A stretch of 6,915 bases of DNA from Microcaldota archaeon (GTDB taxonomy: Archaea > Micrarchaeota > Micrarchaeia > Micrarchaeales > Micrarchaeaceae), in contig JAKATY010000051.1 in assembly GCA_021827955.1 (NCBI GenBank), forward strand, positions 1 to 6,915. Direction: 5' to 3'. A program made the position numbers and the translations under genes. Within the stretch, counting starts at the first letter, position 1. The number at the start of each line of letters is the position of its first letter. This document shows positions 1-4,585 of the stretch, in pieces. The notes beneath the pieces are model-generated. The model did not search any database. It saw only the letters and a list, made by a program, of their open reading frames with translations, and had not been told where the DNA came from.

Positions 1-7
1 ATCTCAT

Positions 8-19
8 AAATATATAACG
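8..19 (+). promoter_or_regulatory. Putative TATA box for the PEP-synthase-like gene
   Basis: The stretch AAATATATAACG lies about 40 bp upstream of the ATG at 56. An archaeal start site about 25 bp downstream of it would give a leader of roughly 15 nt. No convincing Shine-Dalgarno motif lies before the ATG. The call rests on AT-rich pattern and spacing only. Confidence 0.4.
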
Positions 20-55
20 CGTAATGTACGATAAGAAATAGGTTACAGAGATTTT

Positions 56-2026
56 ATGGGAAGAAATAGCTTGTGCGTTCACATAAGAAATTCGAATCTG
101 ATGTTAGAGGATGTAGGTAATAAGGCATATAATCTATCTAAAATTTCTAGCATAGTGAATGTTCCAGATGGATTTGTTATAACTTCCAAGGCATACGATA
201 ATTTTATAAAGTACAACAGATTGAGCCATAGTATAAGAGACATAACAGACCGCTTTATGGCGCATGAGATAAGTGCAGATAGAGCTGCTGTGATACTAAA
301 AAGCTATTTCCAAAAAGCAGAACTAGATCCAGGTCTTAATAGTACTATAACGAGCAAATTAGTTAAGTTTAAAGGACCATACGCAGTAAGAAGTTCTTCA
401 ATGATAGAAGATACCAGTAAGGCAAGTTTTGCGGGACTTTTCGATACCAGGCTGAATGTAGAAGCAGATGATGTGCCAAGGAGTATTAAGGACGTGTTCT
501 CATCTGCATTTAATGAATCCGCACTGGCATACGCTCTTAAAAATGGGTTCGATTTGACAGAGATTAAGATGCCTGTAATTGTGCAGGAGATGGTTTACGC
601 GCAGAAATATGGTGTCTGTTTCTCTTTCACAGAGAACGGTTCCAATACAAAGATTATAGAGAGTTATATGTACAATCCTTCAGGTGTCACGGAGGGAAAG
701 AATATTCCTGATCTGTACATAGTAAATTCAAAAAAGATAGAAAAGTATTCAAGTTCATTTGGCATATCCAGTCTATTCGATTTTGAGATTTATGACATAG
801 CCAATATTGCAGACATATGCCGTTCATACATATTTCCTGAAGATATAGAGTTTGCATTAAAAGATGGCAAGCCTTACGTGATCCAATTGCGCAGATTGAC
901 AGAAAAAGTACCACTGCCAAAGCAGAATAAAAAGGTGTTTGCTGGTTTGCCAGTATATCCTGGCATTGTAAATGGCGAGGCTTTTGTATGGCTGTCCCAG
1001 AGCGGGGACAAGGATGGGCTTGTAAAGGCTGGGAAGGGCAAGATACTTGTTACCGATTTCCTTCCGTTGGAATACGCGCATTATATAAAGAACTTTGCTG
1101 CTGTGATAACTGAGTTCTCAGGCATAACTTCTCATCCGGCAATACTTGCCAGAGAATATAAGATTCCGTGTATAGTCGGGGTTTCTGACGCGACGGAATT
1201 AATAGAGACAGGGGATAAGCTAGAAATCGATGGATCTGAAGGCGATGTATCCTTGCTTAACAAGCCCGGGGTAGCAATAAAGAGGAAATATTCCCCTATT
1301 TCATTTAATGCCCTTGATATGCATATTTTTAAGAATTCCAAAGATTTGGCTATATTATATCCGATAGGTAAAAACCTATGCATATCCCATGGTTACCTAG
1401 GACCTGAGGATTATAAGGAAACGTTCATTAATTCAAGATTGAGGGAGATGGTATCCGCAATTCGAAAGAGTTACCCCGCTCGTGCTATGCTTGATGGGGG
1501 TGATAGGTTATGGAATGAGTGCAACGCTGCTCTTGAACTTGCCAGCATTGACAAATCTTTTAATGATTCGCTTATCAGGGCAATAAAGATTATGAATACA
1601 TTGGATCTTAAAAAAACTAAGCAAGAGATGAAGGTCTTCGCAGATAAGGGCATGAGCCTAATAAATGCATCTAAAATAACTTATGATTCTTATATCAAAA
1701 GTGATATTGGCAAGGACTTAGCAAGCGCATTAAGGTTGTTTATTGAGGGATATTCTTACTGGCAAGTGTTCAACTCCTTGTTGCTTGATATAAATTCCGA
1801 ATATCTGCTTTCCCAGAACATACCTGCAAATATTGATAGTTTTAAAGCATTTATAGAACTCATGTGGAATTATGAGCCTAAGCGCAATGTAATAGGGTCA
1901 GAGGCCATACCGTCGTTAATGACTAGCATTTATACTTCTGTTGCTTCTGATTTCAAAATTTATACCACAGGATTTACTTCTTTGTTCTCCTATCTTGAAG
2001 AAGTAGAAAAGGCCTCTGCTAGTTAA
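56..2026 (+). CDS. PEP-synthase-like phosphotransferase: ATP-grasp plus phosphohistidine domain with unknown C-terminal domain
   Basis: This 656-residue protein belongs to the PEP synthase / pyruvate phosphate dikinase superfamily. Residues 1 to about 285 form the ATP-grasp nucleotide-binding domain: VGNKAYNL and PDGFVITSKAY near the N terminus, YAVRSSSMIEDTSKASFAG around Arg112, and DIEFALKDGKPYVIQLRR at 263-280. Residues about 295-400 form the swivelling domain, with GITSHPAILARE carrying the phospho-acceptor His360. Family members move phosphate from ATP through this histidine to an acceptor. The PEP/pyruvate TIM barrel of true PEP synthase (normally about 800 residues) is missing. Residues about 405-656 look helical and I do not recognise them; they may bind the acceptor, as the extra domain does in rifampicin phosphotransferase, though there the domain order differs. 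The ATG at 56 is the first in frame after a stop at 32. The gene is clearly more AT-rich than the genes to its right. The acceptor is unknown. Confidence 0.85.
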   Translation: MGRNSLCVHIRNSNLMLEDVGNKAYNLSKISSIVNVPDGFVITSKAYDNFIKYNRLSHSIRDITDRFMAHEISADRAAVILKSYFQKAELDPGLNSTITSKLVKFKGPYAVRSSSMIEDTSKASFAGLFDTRLNVEADDVPRSIKDVFSSAFNESALAYALKNGFDLTEIKMPVIVQEMVYAQKYGVCFSFTENGSNTKIIESYMYNPSGVTEGKNIPDLYIVNSKKIEKYSSSFGISSLFDFEIYDIANIADICRSYIFPEDIEFALKDGKPYVIQLRRLTEKVPLPKQNKKVFAGLPVYPGIVNGEAFVWLSQSGDKDGLVKAGKGKILVTDFLPLEYAHYIKNFAAVITEFSGITSHPAILAREYKIPCIVGVSDATELIETGDKLEIDGSEGDVSLLNKPGVAIKRKYSPISFNALDMHIFKNSKDLAILYPIGKNLCISHGYLGPEDYKETFINSRLREMVSAIRKSYPARAMLDGGDRLWNECNAALELASIDKSFNDSLIRAIKIMNTLDLKKTKQEMKVFADKGMSLINASKITYDSYIKSDIGKDLASALRLFIEGYSYWQVFNSLLLDINSEYLLSQNIPANIDSFKAFIELMWNYEPKRNVIGSEAIPSLMTSIYTSVASDFKIYTTGFTSLFSYLEEVEKASAS

Positions 2027-2128
2027 GAATGTCTTGTGTATCATTTCACACCTTTCTTCGATGCTGCTCGTTCTCTAGCCCTTGTAAGCTCTTTTATCCT
2101 TAAACACGCCTTCCTCGTAAAGAATAGG

Positions 2129-2201
2129 TGCGACTGCCGGGATTTGAACCCGGGTTGCGGCCTTGGCAAGGCCGTGTCCTACCAGGCTAGACTACGGTCG
2201 C
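2129..2201 (-). tRNA. tRNA-Gly (anticodon GCC)
   Basis: The reverse complement folds into a complete 73-nt cloverleaf. It has acceptor GCGACCG/CAGTCGC, D stem GTCT/GGAC with loop AGCCTGGTA, anticodon stem CGGCC/GGCCG around loop TTGCCAA, a 4-nt variable region CAAC, T stem CCGGG/CCCGG with loop TTCAAAT, and discriminator A. The anticodon GCC is at 2165-2167 on the plus strand. A73 suits archaeal glycine tRNAs. CCA is not encoded; the next bases are CCT. There is no intron. Position 6 is C opposite A67, the only mismatch in the acceptor stem; the sister gene has T there. The gene converges on the PEP-synthase-like gene. Confidence 0.95.
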
Positions 2202-2237
2202 ATTTCCAAAAAGATTACAGCAAAAGTTATTTTGAAA

Positions 2238-2249
2238 GATTTATTATCC
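2238..2249 (-). promoter_or_regulatory. Possible TATA box for tRNA-Gly (GCC)
   Basis: On the minus strand this reads GGATAATAAATC, about 40 bp upstream of the tRNA 5' end at 2201. That is compatible with an archaeal TATA element plus a short 5' leader. The 78-bp gap between the two tRNA genes also allows cotranscription from upstream, so this is tentative. Confidence 0.3.
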
Positions 2250-2279
2250 TTGTGCTTTTACGCTTTGTTGCAGACAGGA

Positions 2280-2365
2280 TGCGACTGCCGGGATTTGAAC
2301 CCGGGTCATTGGCTTTCCTCGCAAAGTTGGAAGGCCAGAGTCCTACCAGGCTAGACTACAGTCGC
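2280..2365 (-). tRNA. tRNA-Gly (anticodon UCC) with a 13-nt intron
   Basis: The 86-nt gene becomes a 73-nt tRNA after removal of the intron at 2315-2327. The mature fold has a perfect acceptor stem GCGACTG/CAGTCGC, the same D arm and T arm as the neighbouring GCC gene, anticodon stem CTGGC/GCCAA with a C27-A43 mismatch, and loop CTTCCAA. The anticodon TCC is at 2329-2331 on the plus strand. Discriminator A; CCA is not encoded. Shared blocks of 27 bp at the 3' end and 20 bp near the 5' end show that the two genes come from a duplication, with different anticodon arms. Confidence 0.95.
2315..2327 (-). other. tRNA intron (13 nt, canonical 37/38 position)
   Basis: On the minus strand the intron is ACTTTGCGAGGAA. 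It fits a bulge-helix-bulge site for the archaeal splicing endonuclease. The central 4-bp helix pairs CTTC (32-35) with GAGG in the intron, including one T-G pair. The 5' bulge is CAA, cut after A37; the 3' bulge is AAA, cut before A38. The outer helix is the anticodon stem. Both cuts fall after the second bulge base, as expected. The remaining CTTTGC is only a loop, so there is no inner helix. Confidence 0.88.
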
Positions 2366-2394
2366 ATTGCGACGCAGTAAGATAAGTTTGAAAA

Positions 2395-2407
2395 CAAATA
2401 AATACTT
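2395..2407 (-). promoter_or_regulatory. Putative TATA box for the tRNA-Gly pair
   Basis: On the minus strand AAGTATTTATTTG lies about 36 bp upstream of the 5' end of tRNA-Gly (UCC). The spacing fits an archaeal TATA element with a leader of about 10 nt, and it could drive both tRNA genes. Evidence is composition and distance only. Confidence 0.4.
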
Positions 2408-2456
2408 ATCAATAGAAGTAACTCTTGCCTTTTGAGTGGCTGTCGGGCGCTTTGTG

Positions 2457-2467
2457 GTTTATTATTG
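2457..2467 (+). promoter_or_regulatory. Possible TATA box for the glycosyltransferase gene
   Basis: GGTTTATTATT is about 90 bp upstream of the ATG at 2550. A start site 25 bp further on would leave a leader of about 60 nt. It lies inside the longer reading frame that opens at 2436, which is one reason to prefer the 2550 start. Confidence 0.3.
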
Positions 2468-2549
2468 CAAGATCATTGATAATGCCAGTCGCCGCGCATG
2501 CGAAGAGCAAATCTCAAGGCGATCAGCACAAAATTTTGCAGGTAGTGAA

Positions 2550-3251
2550 ATGAGATTTACACTTATACTTCCGATTTACAACGAATGCGAGAACCTGAAG
2601 AGGAATTTTCCTATTATATACAAGGAGATAATGAAACTGGGCAATTCCGAAATCATAATTGCTGAAGACGGCTCTACGGATTGCACAAAAGAATACGTAC
2701 GCAAATTCTCAAAGCTTCCGAACGTCGTGCCTCTCTCTTCTCCGACCAGGTTGGGCAGAGGCGGTGCGCTCAAGCATGCGATTAAAATAGCGCGAGGCAA
2801 TGTAATAGCATATATCGACATAGATCTTGCCGTGCCGATAAGGTACGTGCCAAAAGCTCTTAAGCTTGTGGAAAGCGGTTATGCTGTAGTAATAGGATCG
2901 CGCTATACAAGAGGTGCAAACGTGGAAAGGAGCCCGAAAAGGCTCCTTGAAAGTGTTGTTTTCAACCTGCTCATGCGCGTGTTGTTGGGCTCAAAGATAA
3001 AGGACCACCAATGCGGCTTCAAGTTCTGGGATTCTTCATTCATAAAGAAGGAGTACAAAAACATGCTGGATAATCACTGGTTCTTTGATTCGGAGATGCT
3101 TGTAATAGCGCAGAGGAATGATCTACCTATCTATGAAATGCCAGTAGAATGGAAGGAACAGAAGAACACGAAGGTAAGGTCCTCCGATCTTGCCTACTTT
3201 ATCAGGTCGATGCTTGCCATGCGTGCGCGTTTAAAAGCAGCAGAAAAATAG
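2550..3251 (+). CDS. Family 2 glycosyltransferase, dolichyl-phosphate glucose/mannose synthase type
   Basis: This 233-residue GT-A enzyme probably transfers a sugar from a nucleotide-sugar donor to a polyisoprenyl phosphate at the inner face of the membrane, feeding glycan or glycolipid synthesis. It shows LPIYNE (7-12), AEDGST (38-43), the RLGRGGALKHAI block (67-78), the metal-binding D90-I-D92 in YIDIDLAVP, GSRYTRGA (116-123) and DHQCGFKFWD (152-161). The HWFFDSEML (176-184) and PVEW (198-201) segments resemble ALG5-type dolichyl-phosphate glucosyltransferases more than plain mannose synthases. I see no transmembrane helix, so this is a soluble or peripheral form. The frame is open from a GTG at 2436, but the 38 extra residues are not family-like, and a candidate TATA lies within them. 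ATG 2550 follows GGTAGTG and begins directly with MRFTLILPIYNE. The exact sugar is not readable from sequence. Confidence 0.88.
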   Translation: MRFTLILPIYNECENLKRNFPIIYKEIMKLGNSEIIIAEDGSTDCTKEYVRKFSKLPNVVPLSSPTRLGRGGALKHAIKIARGNVIAYIDIDLAVPIRYVPKALKLVESGYAVVIGSRYTRGANVERSPKRLLESVVFNLLMRVLLGSKIKDHQCGFKFWDSSFIKKEYKNMLDNHWFFDSEMLVIAQRNDLPIYEMPVEWKEQKNTKVRSSDLAYFIRSMLAMRARLKAAEK

Positions 3252-3274
3252 TATGAAGGGCATGTGCAAACGGG

Positions 3275-3301
3275 CGGGCGCACAGCAAAATCCTGCGCCC
3301 G
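3275..3301. repeat. GC-rich inverted repeat between convergent genes
   Basis: CGGGCGCA at 3275-3282 pairs perfectly with TGCGCCCG at 3294-3301 across an 11-nt loop. It begins 24 bp after the glycosyltransferase stop codon. On the plus strand it is followed by an A-rich, not T-rich, tract, so it is not a textbook terminator for that gene. It may act as a 3' end stabiliser or block read-through between the converging genes. Confidence 0.6.
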
Positions 3302-3303
3302 AG

Positions 3304-3360
3304 AATAAACAAAAAATAAAAGGGCGGCTCTGCCTTTATCCTCTCAGCGGCTATCCCTTT
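3304..3360 (-). terminator. Terminator of the histone-like gene
   Basis: On the minus strand, AAAGGG (3360-3355, overlapping the stop codon) can pair with CCCTTT (3324-3319). It is followed by a T-rich run, TATTTTTTGTTTATT. Archaeal transcription often ends in such T tracts, with or without the stem. The long 30-nt interior makes the stem itself uncertain. Confidence 0.5.
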
Positions 3361-3637
3361 ACTCCTCCCTTTTCGTAGCTATTATTATTGCAGCTGCCCC
3401 AAACTTCATCCTTTTCCTCTTCGCGAGTCTTATTGCTTTTGCTGCGTATTCCGCTGCCTTTTCGCTCAGTACAGCTTTTAGCGCAGCTCCAGCTGCTCCG
3501 TCCACTTTTATGTCTCCGCTTTCGAGTACTTCCGTGAAGTCGCTATCCTTTAGGGCATCTATCATTTTTTCCCTTATCTTGTCCTTTGTTATTTCTTTAG
3601 CCACCCTTCGCTCATCCACAACTTCGCTTTTGGCCAT
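3359..3637 (-). CDS. Small basic helical protein with a possible histone-fold C-terminal half
   Basis: This protein has 92 residues, is rich in Ala, Lys and Arg, and is predicted largely helical without Cys or Trp. Residues 45-89 can be laid against helix 2, loop and helix 3 of archaeal histones such as HMfB: VLSEKAAEYAAKAIRLAKRK matches the long central helix in spacing of Leu/Ile/Ala, and AAAIIIA matches the last helix, with one residue fewer in the loop. The usual RKTIKAEDI signature is not kept (no AED acid), and the N-terminal part (KDKIREKMIDALKDSDF) is not the typical first helix. DNA binding is therefore plausible but unproven. I chose ATG 3637; a GTG three codons upstream (3646) is an alternative and has AGGTG 13 nt before it. 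The gene has its own promoter and terminator. A non-histone small helical protein remains possible. Confidence 0.6.
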   Translation of the reverse strand: MAKSEVVDERRVAKEITKDKIREKMIDALKDSDFTEVLESGDIKVDGAAGAALKAVLSEKAAEYAAKAIRLAKRKRMKFGAAAIIIATKREE

Positions 3638-3717
3638 TTCCCCCACTTTATCCTATCTCCACCTTTTTTCTTTTTCCTCATCCCATATTCTTTAGCACTA
3701 TTAATTGCGTGTCTATT

Positions 3718-3732
3718 CCTATTTAAAGCTTT
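3718..3732 (-). promoter_or_regulatory. BRE/TATA promoter of the histone-like gene
   Basis: On the minus strand AAAAGCTTTAAATAGG combines a purine-rich BRE-like part with a TTTAAATA TATA box. This is the best archaeal promoter match in the window. Transcription would begin near 3695, giving a leader of about 55-60 nt that is strikingly purine-rich (AGGAAAAAGAAAAAAGGTGG). Confidence 0.6.
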
Positions 3733-3845
3733 TGTGGAACTTTCTAAAATATTATTGGAAAGATTATGCTATTGCTTTTAAAGGTATCGTTTCATGGCTT
3801 CCTTTTTAGACCTGTAGCGCATTCAGACTGATTGTAAAACCGACA

Positions 3846-4427
3846 TTATGCTTTGCTTCCCCACACCGCCCAAAAATGCTCTTTCAATCTTTTGATCTCC
3901 GAAGGGTCGTGTGTTATTGCTATCTGTTCAAGATTCCTGTGCGTGCCGCCATAAGTAAGATTTGCGCTTCCAGATATCGCTTCCGTGTCCGTTATGTAAA
4001 GTTTTTCGTGTATAAATAATCTGTCAGAGATCTTCACGTGCAAGTTGCCCCTCTTGCTTCTTCTAATTATCGCAAGCAGCAGCACCGCAGCTAACAGTGC
4101 CACAATGCCAAATGCAAACACCTTCAGTTTGAGATAAAATAGCAGAGCCGAAAGAACAGCAAGATATGCGAACGCACGCGCATATCCTCCAAGCCTGCCA
4201 TGCGAGAGAAGCTTCCATGCCTTGCTGTTTATTTTAGAATTTGATATTACAACATACACTTTCTTCTTTCCTGCTTCCTTCCAAAGCGCGCTCGCGTATG
4301 AAGGCCCGAGAAAAGGGGTTATCACGAGCAGCTCGTTGCTCCTTTTACGTAGAAGCCCGTCTATATATTTGTAGGTGTCTGTGCCTTCGTAGTTTTCGGC
4401 AACATATTCTTGCGCCAAGGCTTTCAC
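3846..4427 (-). CDS. Membrane-anchored phospholipase-D-like protein with a single HKD motif
   Basis: This is a 193-residue protein. The C-terminal part carries one complete HKD motif: H140-x-K142, D147, and G153-S154-x-N156 in ISGSANLTYGG, followed by NLEQIAI, a usual PLD-family strand. The N-terminal part has strands typical of the other side of a PLD fold (ELLVITPFLG at 32-41, KVYVVISNS at 56-64). Between them are two transmembrane helices, about 82-99 and 103-121, joined by KLK and followed by RRSKR, which places both PLD parts on the cytoplasmic side. A single HKD implies a dimer, as in Nuc-type nucleases. Substrate (phospholipid or nucleic acid) cannot be told from sequence. The GTG start follows a stop codon in the same frame and no other upstream start exists; AAGGT precedes it closely. 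It diverges from the IleRS gene. Confidence 0.82.
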   Translation of the reverse strand: MKALAQEYVAENYEGTDTYKYIDGLLRKRSNELLVITPFLGPSYASALWKEAGKKKVYVVISNSKINSKAWKLLSHGRLGGYARAFAYLAVLSALLFYLKLKVFAFGIVALLAAVLLLAIIRRSKRGNLHVKISDRLFIHEKLYITDTEAISGSANLTYGGTHRNLEQIAITHDPSEIKRLKEHFWAVWGSKA

Positions 4428-4462
4428 CTACCTTAAAGGGAATCTATAAAGATATTATTCTT

Positions 4463-4475
4463 GAATATATAAAAT
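4463..4475 (-). promoter_or_regulatory. Putative TATA box for the PLD-like gene
   Basis: On the minus strand ATTTTATATATTC lies about 40 bp upstream of the GTG start at 4427, which predicts a leader of about 15-20 nt. A second AT-rich candidate, CTTTATAGATT at 4441-4451, is closer and would suit a start near the codon itself. Only composition supports either. Confidence 0.4.
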
Positions 4476-4515
4476 ATAATAGCAGAGCGGTTCTTGAAGG
4501 CTCTCTGAGCGCGGA

Positions 4516-4523
4516 TTTTTATC
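4516..4523 (+). promoter_or_regulatory. Possible TATA box for the IleRS-like gene
   Basis: TTTTTATC sits about 65 bp before ATG 4586. Another candidate, GTTTAAATTC at 4552-4561, is closer; with a start site about 25 bp downstream it would give a transcript containing only the 4586 start codon. The two cannot be separated by reading alone. Confidence 0.3.
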
Positions 4524-4575
4524 GATTGCGAGCACGGCTCAAATCCGATTGCGTTTAAATTCTAATGGAGATGCA

Positions 4576-4580
4576 AGGTG
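4576..4580 (+). promoter_or_regulatory. Shine-Dalgarno motif that favours the 4586 start
   Basis: AGGTG is complementary to the archaeal 16S 3' end and is 5 nt from ATG 4586. The in-frame ATGs at 4565 and 4571 have no such motif in front. Confidence 0.5.
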
Positions 4581-4585
4581 CATTC

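Noticed and set aside
687..1653. Minus-strand open frames opposite the PEP-synthase-like gene
   Set aside because: They lie within the conserved ATP-grasp and phosphohistidine coding region and have no family features.
2129..2365. Direct repeats of 27 bp and 20 bp as a mobile-element or att duplication
   Set aside because: They are explained by the homologous arms of two duplicated tRNA-Gly genes; no integrase or element ends are present.
2036..2380. Plus-strand open frames of 114 and 63 codons across the tRNA genes
   Set aside because: Both run antisense through the two tRNA-Gly genes; the repeated CRDLNPG-like peptide is just translated T-arm sequence.
2436..2549. 38-residue N-terminal extension of the glycosyltransferase from a GTG start
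   Set aside because: It has no family-like sequence, contains a candidate TATA box, and the domain begins cleanly at ATG 2550.
3647..3845. Possible small gene in the 199-bp gap left of the PLD-like gene
   Set aside because: Only tiny frames occur (for example an 8-codon ATG frame near 3794); the gap holds the promoter of the histone-like gene and nothing else I can support.
4241..4558. Plus-strand open frame of 105 codons
   Set aside because: It overlaps the PLD-like gene on the opposite strand and the divergent promoter region, and has no recognisable domain.
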